Positions 39,651 to 52,426 of a stretch of 64,000 nucleotides of DNA are shown piece after piece. The DNA lies in the NCBI RefSeq assembly GCF_003751635.1, contig NZ_RJVI01000002.1, positions 979,986 through 1,043,985 of the forward strand, read 5' to 3'. Numbering within the stretch: position 1 is the first letter of the stretch; each line of letters starts with the position of its first letter. The notes under the pieces are model-generated. The model was not told the origin of the DNA. It saw nothing but the letters and a program-made list of their open reading frames with translations, and did no database searches. The stretch comes from Inmirania thermothiophila. GTDB taxonomy: Bacteria > Pseudomonadota > Gammaproteobacteria > DSM-100275. Made by a program: the position numbers and the translations under genes.

Positions 39651-40718
39651 TCAGAACTTCACCCGGCTGCCCAGCGTGGCGATGGTGATGTCGTCGAAGT
39701 TCGCGCCGGACCGATCGAGGCTGTGCACCTTGACCCCGGCGAAGAGCTCCACGCTCGCGATCGGCTTGAAGACGTAGCCGATCCCCACCATGTCGGCGTC
39801 ATCGCCTTGCTGCGCCTCGTCCTCGGCGCTCGCGAAGTCCACCGACACCGCGTGGCGGCCCTGCCGGTAGCCCAGCTTCAGGTACCAGTAGTCGGCATCC
39901 AGCATGTCGTCGTCCTCACGGTGGGAAAGCGCGGCGGTGACGTTGAAGCCGCTCGGGTGCAGCCACGAGATGGAGCCGCCGCTGGTCTCCACGTCGCCCT
40001 TGTCCTTGGTATCCCTCGTGGAGAAGCCCACCGCCGCCGCCAGGCGCCCGCCGCCGCCGAGCTCGCCGGCATAGCGCCCCGCCACCTCGATGACGTCGTC
40101 CCCATCGCCCCCCTTGCTGCCGAAGCTGACCGCGAGCCCGAACGGGCCGAGCGGGGGCGTGTCGTAGCGCACGCGGTCGTAGCGGCTCTCGAAATCGAAC
40201 TGATCGATCACCTCGCCGATCTTGGGCCCTGCGGTTCCTCCGTCCTGGAACCTGATACTGGCGCCGATGTCGGTCACCCCCGCATAGTTGACGATGCTGG
40301 TGCCCGACAGATCCACCTCGACCCCGCCGTTGGCGGCGCCGTCGCCCTGACCCAGGCTCACCTTGCCGAAGGCGCCCTGGAGGAAGACGTCGAGATGGCG
40401 CTCGTTGAGGTCCAGGCCGCCGGTGTTGCGCTCGGCGAACGAGACCTTGCTCGAGTTGTTGGAGACCATCTCCACCTCCCAATTGATCCCCGCCTTCATG
40501 CCGCCGCCGATGTCACCGGCGCCGACGAAGCGGAAGCGGGTGTTGCTGGTCTCCGGATCGACGAAGAAGCTGTCGGAGCGGTCGCCGTCGTCGACGAACA
40601 TGAGGGCCCGGGCCACGTGCCCGGAGATCTTGGCCTCGATGGCCGATGCCGGTGCAGCGGCGAGGCCGCCCGCGAGAGCCGCGGTCACGGCGGCGGTCAG
40701 GACAGGCATGCGCATCAT
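39651..40718 (-). CDS. Outer-membrane porin
   Basis: General trimeric porin of 355 residues. Signal peptide MRMPVLTAAVTAALAGGLAAAPASA; the mature chain begins IEAKISGHVARALMFVDDGD. Typical alternating strands follow (NTRFRFVGAGDIGGGMKAGI, KVSLGQGDGAANGG), and the last residue is Phe (LGSRVKF), the outer-membrane insertion signal. Two adjacent ATGs are possible; GGGAGGA lies 6 nt before the one at 40718. A sigma-70-like promoter is at 40837-40866. The pore-lining chemistry and substrate are not evident. Confidence 0.9.
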   Translation of the reverse strand: MMRMPVLTAAVTAALAGGLAAAPASAIEAKISGHVARALMFVDDGDRSDSFFVDPETSNTRFRFVGAGDIGGGMKAGINWEVEMVSNNSSKVSFAERNTGGLDLNERHLDVFLQGAFGKVSLGQGDGAANGGVEVDLSGTSIVNYAGVTDIGASIRFQDGGTAGPKIGEVIDQFDFESRYDRVRYDTPPLGPFGLAVSFGSKGGDGDDVIEVAGRYAGELGGGGRLAAAVGFSTRDTKDKGDVETSGGSISWLHPSGFNVTAALSHREDDDMLDADYWYLKLGYRQGRHAVSVDFASAEDEAQQGDDADMVGIGYVFKPIASVELFAGVKVHSLDRSGANFDDITIATLGSRVKF

Positions 40719-40836
40719 CGTGGTCCTCCCTGAAGGGTGGCAGAAGCGTAACGACGCGATCGTTGCGCCCTCCTGGCGGACCCGGCGGTCCACCGCCCCT
40801 CCGGAGGACTGCAGCCCGACGGCGGGCCGCGGAATC

Positions 40837-40866
40837 AGTGTAAAGACCAAGCCACGGAGATTGCAA
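40837..40866 (-). promoter_or_regulatory. Porin promoter
   Basis: On the minus strand a -35 TTGCAA (40866-40861) and a -10 TACACT (40842-40837) are 18 bp apart, about 120 nt before the porin ATG. TTGCAA is self-complementary and sits just beside the divergent aldolase promoter, so the two may interfere. Confidence 0.5.
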
Positions 40867-40871
40867 CCACG

Positions 40872-40900
40872 TTGTCCCCTCCCGGCGAATTGTCTATCGT
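40872..40900 (+). promoter_or_regulatory. Promoter of the aldolase-PPDK operon
   Basis: TTGTCC (40872-40877) and TATCGT (40895-40900) with a 17-bp spacer, four of six consensus matches each. The predicted start is near 40907, 40 nt before the aldolase ATG. Confidence 0.5.
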
Positions 40901-40946
40901 GGACGCCTCCGCGGATCCCGACCCGTCCCCGTCAGGGAGGTGCGCC

Positions 40947-41996
40947 ATGAACACCATCGAGGCCCTGCTCGGCCCGGAGGCCGAGGATCTCCTGACCCAC
41001 CGCTGCACCACCATCCCCAAGGAGCGGCTGCACCTGCCGGGCCCCGACTTCGTCGACCGCGTGGTGGCGCAGAGCGACCGCAGCCCGGCGGTGATGCGCA
41101 GCCTGCAGACGCTGTTCGACACCGGGAGGCTCGCCGGCACCGGCTATCTCTCGATCCTGCCCGTGGACCAGGGCGTGGAGCACTCGGCCGGGGCCTCCTT
41201 CGCCCCCAATCCCATCTACTTCGACCCCGAGAACATCGTGCGCCTGGCCATCGAGGGCGGCTGCAACGCGGTGGCCTCGACCCTGGGGGTGCTGGGCGCG
41301 GTGGCGCGCCGCTACGCCCACCGCATCCCCTTCATCGTCAAGCTCAATCACAACGAGCTGCTCACCTACCCCAACATCCACGACCAGACGCTGTTCGCGC
41401 AGGTGGAGCAGGCCTTCGAGATGGGCGCGGTGGCGGTGGGGGCCACCATCTACTTCGGCTCCGAGGAGTCGCGCCGGCAGATCCTGGAGATCAGCGAGGC
41501 CTTCGCCCGCGCCCACGAGCTGGGCATGGCCACCGTCCTCTGGGCCTATCTCCGCAACCCCGCCTTCAAGCACGAGGGCACGGACTACCACGTCGCCGCC
41601 GACCTCACCGGCCAGGCCAACCACCTGGGCGTGACCATCGAGGCCGACATCGTCAAGCAGAAGCAGGCCGAGAACAACGGCGGCTACACCGCCCTCGGCT
41701 TCGGCAAGACCCACCCCAAGGTCTACGAGGCCCTCACCTCCGACCACCCCATCGACCTCGTGCGCTACCAGGTGGCCTGCTGCTACATGGGGCGCGCGGG
41801 GCTGATCAACTCCGGCGGCCCCTCGGGGCAGAACGACCTCCACCAGGCGGTGCGCACGGCGGTGATCAACAAGCGCGCCGGCGGCATGGGGCTGATCTCC
41901 GGGCGCAAGGCCTTCCAGAAGCCCATGGAGGAGGGCGTGCGGCTGCTGCACGCGATCCAGGACGTCTATCTCTCGAAGGACGTCACCATCGCCTGA
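40947..41996 (+). CDS. fbaB: Class I fructose-bisphosphate aldolase (FbaB/DhnA type)
   Basis: Schiff-base aldolase of 349 residues that splits or forms fructose-1,6-bisphosphate. [36 protein letters not shown] and the long [21 protein letters not shown] region match the archaeal-type DhnA/FbaB family, not the metal-dependent class II enzyme. AGGGAGG stands 6 nt before the ATG at 40947. It is 31 nt upstream of ppdK in the same direction, so glycolysis/gluconeogenesis steps are co-expressed. Confidence 0.95.
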   Translation: MNTIEALLGPEAEDLLTHRCTTIPKERLHLPGPDFVDRVVAQSDRSPAVMRSLQTLFDTGRLAGTGYLSILPVDQGVEHSAGASFAPNPIYFDPENIVRLAIEGGCNAVASTLGVLGAVARRYAHRIPFIVKLNHNELLTYPNIHDQTLFAQVEQAFEMGAVAVGATIYFGSEESRRQILEISEAFARAHELGMATVLWAYLRNPAFKHEGTDYHVAADLTGQANHLGVTIEADIVKQKQAENNGGYTALGFGKTHPKVYEALTSDHPIDLVRYQVACCYMGRAGLINSGGPSGQNDLHQAVRTAVINKRAGGMGLISGRKAFQKPMEEGVRLLHAIQDVYLSKDVTIA

Positions 41997-42027
41997 GGAT
42001 CTCGACACCCGAGGCTGGGGAGGGGAC

Positions 42028-44776
<2,749 letters not shown>

Positions 44777-44796
<20 letters not shown>

Positions 44797-45220
44797 GCCG
44801 GCGGGGCTGGGGCGGCGCCTCGGCGCCGCCCTCTACGACGGGCTGCTGCTGCTCGCCCTGTGGTTCTTCGCCACCCTCGCCCTGATGCCCTTCACCGGCG
44901 GCGCGATCCCGCCCGGGGATCTGCGCTACGAGGCGTATCTCGTGGCGGTGGGCGGGCTCTTCTTCGTCTACTTCTGGAGCCGCGGCGGCCAGACGCTGGG
45001 CATGCGCGCCTGGCGGCTGCGCCTGGTGGGGCCCGACGGGCGCCCGCCCCGGGCCGGGCGCGCCGCCTGCCGCTACCTCCTGGCCTGGCTCTCGTGGGGG
45101 CTCGGCGGCCTGGGGATCCTCTGGGTGCTGGTCGACCGCGAGCGGCGCGCCTGGCACGACCTCGCCTGCGGCACGCGCGTGCTGCGGCTGCCGAAGGGCG
45201 GGCTCAGCGCACGGCCCTGA
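44777..45220 (+). CDS. RDD-family membrane protein
   Basis: A 147-residue protein with two or three membrane helices. The RDD pattern is clear: GLGRRLGAALYDGLLLLAL (Arg and Asp in helix 1), GQTLGMRAWRLRLVGPDG between helices, and RRAWHDLACGTRVL at the end. The family's function is mostly unknown; some members act in Na+/H+ exchange. It overlaps the ppdK end by 20 nt in another frame, and its 3' end overlaps the convergent lptG by 17 nt. Confidence 0.88.
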
Positions 45221-46262
45221 ACGCGACCCCCACCGCGAGGGCCAGCACCGCCGCCGGCAGCGCGGCCCCCAGCACCGGCGGCCAGCCGAAGGCGTGTCCG
45301 GCCTGCTCGCTGAGGCGCGCCCCCAGGTGCACGGCGATGCCGAGGAAGATCCCCGCCGCCAGCCGCGCCCCCGCGGAGCTGCTGCGCAGCGGCCCGAAGA
45401 CGAAGGGCACCGCCAGGGCCACGATCAGCAGGTTGGTCAGCGGCGAGAGGAGCTTGGCCCACAGCGCCGCCTCGTAGCGGCGCGCATCGAGGCCGTTGGC
45501 GCGCAGATAGGCGCGGTAGCGCAGAAGGCCGCGCACCGAGAGCTCCTCCGGAGGGGTGGCGAGAACCCGCGCCGTCTCCGGGTCCAGCAGCGCCGGCGCC
45601 TGCACCCGCGCCGCGTCCCGCGCCCCCACTGTCCCCTCGCCGAAGTCGGTGGTGCGCACGTCGTGCAGCACCCATGCACCCTCCTCGAGGGTCGCGAGAC
45701 GCGCCGTGCGCACGCGGCGGAGCCCCTCTTCGTCCGTCTCGTAGACGGTCACCCCCACCAGCCGCCCGCCCGGCAGGATGCGCTGGACGTGGACGAAGTG
45801 CCCCCCGGCGCGGGCCCAGAAGCCGCTCTCGCTGTACATGATGCCCAGCGACTCGGCGTGCGCGCGGGTGGCGCGGGCGAGGCGCTCGGTCTGCGGCACC
45901 ACCCACTCGCCCAGCACCGCCGCCGCCGCGGCCAGGGGCAGGGCCGCCACCATCACCGAGGCCCCGATGCGCGGCACCGAGATCCCCGCCGCCCGCATCA
46001 CCACGAGCTCGCTGCGCGCGGCGAGCGCCCCGAGCCCCATCAGGGTCCCGAGGAGCAGCGCCAGCGGCATCAGCGCCACCGCCTCCCCGGGCAGGCCCAG
46101 CAGCACGTGGCGCAGGGCGGCGGCGGGCGGATAGGCGGCGTCCACCCGCGCAAGCTCCCCCATGAGGCCCACCACCGTGTCCAGGGCCGCCACCGCCCCG
46201 AGCGCGAGCAGCGTCGCCGCCGCCACCGTGCGCCCGATGTAGCGGTCGAGGATCCCGATCAC
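45204..46262 (-). CDS. lptG: LPS export ABC transporter permease LptG
   Basis: Inner-membrane permease (352 residues) of the LptB2FG complex that extracts lipopolysaccharide. It opens IGILDRYIGRTVAAATLLAL; three helices, a periplasmic jelly-roll domain and three more helices follow. ELVVMRAAGISVPRI is the coupling helix that contacts the LptB ATPase. The GTG start overlaps the lptF stop (GTGA, 46259-46262). LptB and LptC are not in the window. Confidence 0.93.
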   Translation of the reverse strand: MIGILDRYIGRTVAAATLLALGAVAALDTVVGLMGELARVDAAYPPAAALRHVLLGLPGEAVALMPLALLLGTLMGLGALAARSELVVMRAAGISVPRIGASVMVAALPLAAAAAVLGEWVVPQTERLARATRAHAESLGIMYSESGFWARAGGHFVHVQRILPGGRLVGVTVYETDEEGLRRVRTARLATLEEGAWVLHDVRTTDFGEGTVGARDAARVQAPALLDPETARVLATPPEELSVRGLLRYRAYLRANGLDARRYEAALWAKLLSPLTNLLIVALAVPFVFGPLRSSSAGARLAAGIFLGIAVHLGARLSEQAGHAFGWPPVLGAALPAAVLALAVGVAFRAVR

Positions 46263-47320
46263 CGCCGCCCCCGCAGCGGGCGCAGGGCGAGCCCGGCCCA
46301 GAGCAGCAGCGCCGCGCCGTGCACCCACCAGAGGCCCAGCGCCGCCGGCACCCGCCCGCCCTCGAGCCAGCTGCGCCCGGCGAGCAGCAGGTTGAAGTAG
46401 ACGAGATAGAGGACGAGCGCGGCGAGCAGCGGCCAGGCCCTGCCCCGGCGCGGATCGGTGCGCGCCAGCGGCAACGCCACCACCCCCAGGACCGGGATCG
46501 CCAGCGCCAGCGCCAGGCGCCAGTGCAGCTCGGCGCGCGCGGCGGGGGCGCCGTCGGCGAGGAGCTCGCCCAGGTCGCGCGCCCGCTCCACCGCCCCGGG
46601 GTCGAGCCGCGGCTCGGCCACGCGCAGCCCGTGGGCGGCGAAGCGCAGCAGCCGCCAGTCGCGCCGCCCCGGCTCGCCCTCGTAGCGCACCCCGTCGTGG
46701 AGGATCAGGTGGCGCTCGCCGTCGGGCAGGGTGACCCGCTCGGCCCAGCGCGCGCGCAGCACCGTACGCCCCTCGGGGCCGCGCACCTCGGCGAAGACCG
46801 CCTCGAAGCGGCGCCGGTCGGGCGAGATGCGTTCGGCGTAGAAGGTCACGCGACCGTCCTCCGAGGAGCGGAAGCGGCCCGCCTCGAAGGCGCTCGCCTC
46901 GGCCCGCAGCTCCGCCTCGCGCTCCATGCGCTCGGCCGCGGTCTCGGCCCAGGGCGCCGCCCAGCCCGCGACGACCAGCACCAGCCCCGCCGCCGGCAGC
47001 GCCACCGCGAGGACGCCGCGGTAGATGCGCGCGGGCGGCACCCCGCAGGCGAGCATCGCGGTGATCTCGCTGTCGCGGTAGAGGCGGCCCAGGACCGCCA
47101 TGGCGGCGACGAAGAAGGCCGCCGGCAGGATCGCCGGCAGGGTCTTCAGCACCTTGAGCAGCAGCAGGGTGCCGAGGACGTCCGCGGGCAGCTCGCCGGC
47201 GGCGACCCGCGCCGCGAGGGCGGCGAAGCGGTTGCTGAGGAGCATCGCCACCAGGACCAGGAGCGCGAGCACCGAGGCGCGCGCCACGTCCCCGCCCACA
47301 TAGCGGGTCAGGACCGCCAC
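46259..47320 (-). CDS. lptF: LPS export ABC transporter permease LptF
   Basis: Partner of LptG; 353 residues with six membrane helices and a periplasmic beta-jelly roll. AVLTRYVGGDVARASVLAL is the family start; SEITAMLACGVPPARIYRG is the LptB-coupling helix. The GTG at 47320 is chosen because GGGAGG lies 7-8 nt upstream and it gives the family N-terminus. The operon is divergent from pepA, the usual gammaproteobacterial arrangement, with a 145-nt AT-richer region between. Confidence 0.92.
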   Translation of the reverse strand: MAVLTRYVGGDVARASVLALLVLVAMLLSNRFAALAARVAAGELPADVLGTLLLLKVLKTLPAILPAAFFVAAMAVLGRLYRDSEITAMLACGVPPARIYRGVLAVALPAAGLVLVVAGWAAPWAETAAERMEREAELRAEASAFEAGRFRSSEDGRVTFYAERISPDRRRFEAVFAEVRGPEGRTVLRARWAERVTLPDGERHLILHDGVRYEGEPGRRDWRLLRFAAHGLRVAEPRLDPGAVERARDLGELLADGAPAARAELHWRLALALAIPVLGVVALPLARTDPRRGRAWPLLAALVLYLVYFNLLLAGRSWLEGGRVPAALGLWWVHGAALLLWAGLALRPLRGRR

Positions 47321-47465
47321 GGCGGGCCTCCCGCGGGCCGCTTTTCTTGTCCTTTTCGCGCCCTTTGCGCCGGATTCATGTAAACTGCCCGAATTCGAAA
47401 CTCTCGCCCCCACGACGGGGCCCACAGCATAGCACGGCGTCCACCCGGAACCGCGGAGGGAGGAG

Positions 47466-48962
47466 ATGGAATACCAGCTCAAGAGCGGAAGCCCGGACAA
47501 GCAGCGCAGCGCCTGCCTCGTGGTCGGCGTCTTCGAGCCGCGGCGGCTGTCGGCGGCGGCGGAGGCGGTGGACCGCGCCGCCGGCGGCCTGCTCTCGACC
47601 ATCCTGCGCCGCGGCGACATGGACGGGCGGCGCGGCCAGCTCCTGCTGCTCCACCAGGTCCCGGGCGTGCTCGCCGACCGCGTCCTCCTGGTGGGCCTCG
47701 GGCGCGAGCGGGAGCTCACCGACGGCCGCTACCGCGAGGTGGTGCGCGCGGCGGTGGCCCACCTCGACGAGGGCGGCGCCATGGAGGCCACGGTGTGCCT
47801 GTGCGAGCTCCCGGTGAAGGGGCGCGACCTCTACTGGCGCGTGCGCGAGACCGTGGTGGCGGCCGAGGACGCCCTCTACCGCTTCGAGACCCTCAAGAGC
47901 GAGAAGACGCCGCGCCGCCGCCCCCTGCGCCGCCTCACCCTGATGGTGCCGGGGCGGCGCGAGCGCGCCGTGGGCGAGGAGGCGGTCCGCCACGGCGAGG
48001 CCATCGCCGAGGGCGTGCGCCTCGCGCGGGACCTGGGCAACCTGCCCGGCAACATCTGCACCCCGGCCCATCTCGCCGACGAGGCCCGACGCCTCGCCGA
48101 GGCCCACGAGGCGGTCTCGGTGGAGGTGCTCGAGCGCGAGGACATGGAGCGGCTCGGCATGGGGGCGCTGCTCTCGGTGGCCAAGGGCAGCCGCCAGCCC
48201 CCCAAGCTCATCGTGCTCCACTACCGGGGCGCGGCCGAGGACGAGCGCCCCTACGCGCTGGTGGGCAAGGGGATCACCTTCGACTCCGGCGGCATCTCCA
48301 TCAAGCCGGCGGCGGCCATGGACGAGATGAAGTTCGACATGTGCGGCGCCGCCGCCGTGCTCGGCACCTTCCGGGCCGCCGCGAGGCTCGGCCTGCCCGT
48401 CAACCTCGTCGGCCTGATCCCGAGCTGCGAGAACCTCCCCGACGGCGCCGCCAACAAGCCGGGCGACGTCGTCACCTCCCTGTCCGGCAAGACCATCGAG
48501 GTGCTCAACACCGACGCCGAGGGGCGGCTCATCCTGTGCGACGCCCTGACCTACGCCGGCCGCTACGAGCCCCGCGCGGTGGTGGACATCGCCACCCTCA
48601 CCGGGGCCTGCGTCATCGCGCTGGGGCGGCACGCCCACGGCCTCTTCGCCAACCAGCCCGGGCTTGCCCACGAGCTGCTCGAGGCCGGCCGCCGCGCCGG
48701 GGACCGCGCCTGGGAGCTGCCGCTGTGGGACGAGTACCAGGAGCAGCTCAAGAGCAACTTCGCCGACATGGCCAACGTCGGCGGCCGCGACGCCGGCGCC
48801 ATCACCGCCGCCTGCTTCCTCGCCCGCTTCGCCGAGAAGTACCGCTGGGCCCACCTGGACATCGCCGGCACCGCCTGGCTCACCGGCGAGCAGAAGGGGG
48901 CCACGGGGCGGCCGGTGCCGCTGCTGGTGCAGTGGCTGCTGGACCGCGCCGCAGGGGCGTGA
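47466..48962 (+). CDS. pepA: Leucyl aminopeptidase
   Basis: M17 di-metal aminopeptidase of 498 residues, hexameric in relatives. KGITFDSGGISIKPAAAMDEM supplies metal and catalytic residues, and NTDAEGRLILCDAL is the family signature (Asp and Glu ligands). The N-terminal domain (VVGVFEPRRLSAAAEAVDRA) is the usual macro-like domain. GGAGGGAGGAG precedes the ATG. Besides peptide turnover, PepA binds DNA in some bacteria. It overlaps holC by GTGA (48959-48962). Confidence 0.96.
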   Translation: MEYQLKSGSPDKQRSACLVVGVFEPRRLSAAAEAVDRAAGGLLSTILRRGDMDGRRGQLLLLHQVPGVLADRVLLVGLGRERELTDGRYREVVRAAVAHLDEGGAMEATVCLCELPVKGRDLYWRVRETVVAAEDALYRFETLKSEKTPRRRPLRRLTLMVPGRRERAVGEEAVRHGEAIAEGVRLARDLGNLPGNICTPAHLADEARRLAEAHEAVSVEVLEREDMERLGMGALLSVAKGSRQPPKLIVLHYRGAAEDERPYALVGKGITFDSGGISIKPAAAMDEMKFDMCGAAAVLGTFRAAARLGLPVNLVGLIPSCENLPDGAANKPGDVVTSLSGKTIEVLNTDAEGRLILCDALTYAGRYEPRAVVDIATLTGACVIALGRHAHGLFANQPGLAHELLEAGRRAGDRAWELPLWDEYQEQLKSNFADMANVGGRDAGAITAACFLARFAEKYRWAHLDIAGTAWLTGEQKGATGRPVPLLVQWLLDRAAGA

Positions 48963-49396
48963 CCCCGGCGGTGACCCGGATCGACTTCTACGTCCTCGAG
49001 GAGCCGGGGACGGAGCCGCGCCGGCGCCTCGCCTGCCGCCTCGCGGAGAAGGCCTTCGCCCAGGGCCACGCCGTCTTTCTCCACGCCGCCGACGAGGCCG
49101 AGGCGGCGGCCCTGGACGAGCTGCTCTGGACATTCCGCGCCGGCAGCTTCGTCCCCCATGCGCGCCCGGGCGATCCCCTCGCCGCGACCGTGCGCGTGCT
49201 CATCGACGCCGGCGCGCCGCCCGCGGACATGAGCGACGTCCTCGTCAACCTCCACCCCGACGTCCCGCCCTTCTTCAGCCGCTTCGGGCGCCTGGCCGAG
49301 ATCGTCACCCCCGACACCCGCGCGGCCGCCCGCGCCCGCTACCGCCACTACCAGCAGCGCGGCTACCCGCTCCACACCCACCGGCTCGGCCGCTGA
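48959..49396 (+). CDS. holC: DNA polymerase III chi subunit
   Basis: Clamp-loader accessory that links the replisome to single-strand-binding protein; 145 residues from the GTG at 48959, which overlaps the pepA stop. A second in-frame GTG at 48971 gives the tighter family start VTRIDFYVLEE and may be the true one. Visible conserved parts are RLACRLAEKAFAQGHAVFLH, LDELLWTFRAGSFVPH and VLVNLHPDVPPFFSRF. pepA-holC-valS is a conserved gammaproteobacterial order. Confidence 0.92.
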   Translation: MTPAVTRIDFYVLEEPGTEPRRRLACRLAEKAFAQGHAVFLHAADEAEAAALDELLWTFRAGSFVPHARPGDPLAATVRVLIDAGAPPADMSDVLVNLHPDVPPFFSRFGRLAEIVTPDTRAAARARYRHYQQRGYPLHTHRLGR

Positions 49397-49477
49397 GCCG
49401 CCGGCGGCGAGACGCGGCCGCACGCATCCTTTAGAATCTTCAGCCCTTTCCGCCTTGCACGCATCGGCCGAGGGACC

Positions 49478-52363
49478 ATGGACAAGAGCTACGACCCCCA
49501 AGCCATCGAACGCCGCTGGTACGAGCACTGGGAGCGCAAGGGCTACTTCCGCCCCTCGGGCAGGGGCGAGCCCTACTGCATCATGATCCCGCCGCCCAAC
49601 GTCACCGGCAGCCTCCACATGGGGCACGCCTTCCAGGACACCATCATGGACGCCCTCATCCGCTACCACCGGATGCGGGGCCGCAACACCCTCTGGCAGG
49701 GGGGCACCGACCACGCCGGCATCGCCACCCAGATGGTGGTGGAGCGGCTCCTGGAGCAGGAGGGCAAGACCCGCCACGACCTCGGCCGCGAGCGGTTCCT
49801 CGAGCGGGTGTGGCGGTGGAAGGAGGCCTCCGGCGGCACCATCACGCGGCAGCTGCGCCGCCTCGGCGCCTCGGTGGACTGGTCGCGCGAGCGCTTCACC
49901 ATGGACGAGGGCCTCTCGCGCGCGGTGCGCGAGGTCTTCGTCCGCCTCTTCGAGGAGGGGCTCATCTACCGCGGCAAGCGCCTGGTGAACTGGGACCCGG
50001 TGCTGCACACCGCGGTCTCCGACCTGGAGGTGGTGAGCGAGGAGGAGGAGGGCCACCTCTGGCACATGCGCTACCCGCTGGCCGACGGCGAGGGCCACCT
50101 GGTGGTGGCCACCACCCGGCCCGAGACCATGCTCGGCGACACCGCAGTGGCCGTGCACCCCGAGGACGCCCGCTACCGCCACCTCGTCGGCCGCGAGGTG
50201 ATCCTGCCCCTCACCGGCCGGCGCATCCCCGTCATCGCCGACGCCTACGTGGACCCCGAGTTCGGCACCGGCTGCGTCAAGATCACCCCCGCCCACGACT
50301 TCAACGACTACCAGGTGGGGCTGCGCCACGGCCTGCCCATGATCAACGTCCTCACCGAGGACGCCCGCATCAACGACAACGCCCCCGAGCCCTACCGCGG
50401 CCTCGACCGCTACGAGGCCCGCCGGCGCATCGTCGCCGACCTCGAGGCGCAGGGGCTGCTGGAGAAGGTGGAGCCGCACCGGCTCATGGTCCCCCGCGGC
50501 GACCGCTCCCACGCCGTCATCGAGCCCTTCCTCACCGACCAGTGGTTCGTGCGCACCGCACCGCTCGCCGAGGAGGCGATCCGGGTCGTGCGCGAGGGGC
50601 GGATCCGCCTCGTGCCCGAGAACTGGACCAAGACCTACTACCAGTGGCTCGAGCACATCGAGGACTGGTGCATCTCGCGCCAGATCTGGTGGGGGCACCA
50701 GATCCCGGCCTGGTACTGCGCCGACTGCGACGGCGCGCACATCGTCCTCCTCGGCGCCGGCGAGGGCGCGGCCACCGCGGCCGAGCTGCTTGCCGCCGGG
50801 CGGGACCTCGACCAGGCCCTCGCCGCCGCGCGCGCGGTGCAGGTCCGCGGCGAGGCCCGCCCCATCGTCGCCGAGTCGCGCCCGGCGCGCTGCCCGCGCT
50901 GCGGCGGCAGCCGCCTGGTGCAGGACCCGGACGTGCTGGACACCTGGTTCAGCTCCGCCCTGTGGCCCTTCTCGACCCTCGGCTGGCCGGACGACACCCC
51001 GGAGCTGCGCACCTTCTACCCCACCGACGTGCTCGTCACCGGCTTCGACATCATCTTCTTCTGGGTCGCCCGCATGGTGATGATGGGCTGCAAGTTCATG
51101 GGCGACGTCCCCTTCCGCGAGGTCTACATCCACGGCCTCGTGCGCGACGCCCACGGCCAGAAGATGTCGAAGTCCAAGGGCAACATCCTCGACCCCCTCG
51201 ACCTCATCGACGGCATCGACCTCGAGTCGCTGGTGCGCAAGCGCACCACCGGGCTGATGCAGCCGCAGATGGCCAGACGCATCGAGGAGGCGACGCGGCG
51301 GGAGTTCCCCGAGGGCATCCCCGCCTTCGGCGCCGACGCCCTGCGCTTCACCTTCGCCGCGCTCGCCTCCACCGGGCGCGACATCAAGTTCGACCTCGGC
51401 CGCATCGAGGGCTATCGCAACTTCTGCAACAAGCTCTGGAACGCCGCCCGCTACGTGCTCATGCGCACCGAGGGCGAGGACTGCGGCACCGGAGGGGGCG
51501 AGATGGCGCCCACCGCGGCCGACCGCTGGATCCGCTCGCGCCTCGACCGCACCGTGGCCGCGGTCCACGAGGCCATCGCCGCCTACCGCTTCGACCAGGT
51601 GGCCAACGTTCTGCACGAGTTCACCTGGGACGAGTTCTGCGACTGGTACCTGGAGCTCTCCAAGCCCGTCCTCCAGGATCCCGACGCGCCGGAGGCGGTG
51701 CGCCGCGCCACCCGCCGCACCCTGGTCACGGTGCTGGAGACGCTGCTCAGGCTCCTCCACCCCATCATGCCCTTCATCACCGAGGAGATCTGGCAACGGG
51801 TGGCGCCGGTGGCCGGGGTGGCGGGCGAGAGCATCATGCTCGCCCCCTATCCCGAGTCCGACCCCGCCGCGCGCGACGAGGAGGCCGAGGCCGAGATCGC
51901 CTGGCTCAAGGCCTTCGTCCTCGCGGTACGGCGGATCCGCGGCGAGATGGACATCGCCCCCTCGCGCCCCCTGCCCGTGCTGCTCGCGGAGGGCACGGCC
52001 GAGGACCGCGCCCGCGTCGAGCGGCACCTGCCGGCCCTGACCGCGCTGGCGCGGCTCGCGTCGGTGCGCTGGCTGGAGGCAGGCGAGGCCGCCCCCGAGG
52101 CCGCCACCGCCCTTGCCGGCGAGCTTCGCATCCTCATCCCCATGGCGGGGCTCATCGACAAGGCGGCCGAGCTCGCCCGCCTCGACAAGGAGATCGCCCG
52201 CCTTGAGGAGGGGCTTGCGCGCAGCCGCGCCAAGCTCGCTAACCCCGGCTTCGTGGAGAAGGCGCCGGCGGCGGTGGTGGAGAAGGAGCGCACCCGCCTG
52301 GCCGAGGCGGAGGCGGCGCTGGCGCGGCTGCGCGAGCAGCACCGGCGCATCGCGGCGCTCTAG
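49478..52363 (+). CDS. valS: Valyl-tRNA synthetase
   Basis: Class Ia synthetase of 961 residues charging tRNA-Val. The ATP motif HMGH is at 47-50 in [16 protein letters not shown], and KMSKSKGN lies near 562-569. The editing domain contains [17 protein letters not shown], and the C-terminal coiled-coil arm ([20 protein letters not shown]) contacts tRNA. GAGGGACC precedes the ATG. A TAGAAT at 49432 in the 81-nt gap after holC may be part of a promoter; an internal Cys pair (CPRCGG) is in the connective region. Confidence 0.97.
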   Translation: MDKSYDPQAIERRWYEHWERKGYFRPSGRGEPYCIMIPPPNVTGSLHMGHAFQDTIMDALIRYHRMRGRNTLWQGGTDHAGIATQMVVERLLEQEGKTRHDLGRERFLERVWRWKEASGGTITRQLRRLGASVDWSRERFTMDEGLSRAVREVFVRLFEEGLIYRGKRLVNWDPVLHTAVSDLEVVSEEEEGHLWHMRYPLADGEGHLVVATTRPETMLGDTAVAVHPEDARYRHLVGREVILPLTGRRIPVIADAYVDPEFGTGCVKITPAHDFNDYQVGLRHGLPMINVLTEDARINDNAPEPYRGLDRYEARRRIVADLEAQGLLEKVEPHRLMVPRGDRSHAVIEPFLTDQWFVRTAPLAEEAIRVVREGRIRLVPENWTKTYYQWLEHIEDWCISRQIWWGHQIPAWYCADCDGAHIVLLGAGEGAATAAELLAAGRDLDQALAAARAVQVRGEARPIVAESRPARCPRCGGSRLVQDPDVLDTWFSSALWPFSTLGWPDDTPELRTFYPTDVLVTGFDIIFFWVARMVMMGCKFMGDVPFREVYIHGLVRDAHGQKMSKSKGNILDPLDLIDGIDLESLVRKRTTGLMQPQMARRIEEATRREFPEGIPAFGADALRFTFAALASTGRDIKFDLGRIEGYRNFCNKLWNAARYVLMRTEGEDCGTGGGEMAPTAADRWIRSRLDRTVAAVHEAIAAYRFDQVANVLHEFTWDEFCDWYLELSKPVLQDPDAPEAVRRATRRTLVTVLETLLRLLHPIMPFITEEIWQRVAPVAGVAGESIMLAPYPESDPAARDEEAEAEIAWLKAFVLAVRRIRGEMDIAPSRPLPVLLAEGTAEDRARVERHLPALTALARLASVRWLEAGEAAPEAATALAGELRILIPMAGLIDKAAELARLDKEIARLEEGLARSRAKLANPGFVEKAPAAVVEKERTRLAEAEAALARLREQHRRIAAL

Positions 52364-52387
52364 CGGCGGGACCGGCGCCGGCGGGGC

Positions 52388-52393
52388 TATACT
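52388..52393 (+). promoter_or_regulatory. -10-like TATACT upstream of the Memo/AMMECR1 genes
   Basis: TATACT starts 24 nt after the valS stop and 39 nt before the next ATG, which has GGGAGG as ribosome site. No clear -35. Confidence 0.4.
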
Positions 52394-52426
52394 GATGCCG
52401 ACGCCATGCCGTAAGGGAGGTGCCGC

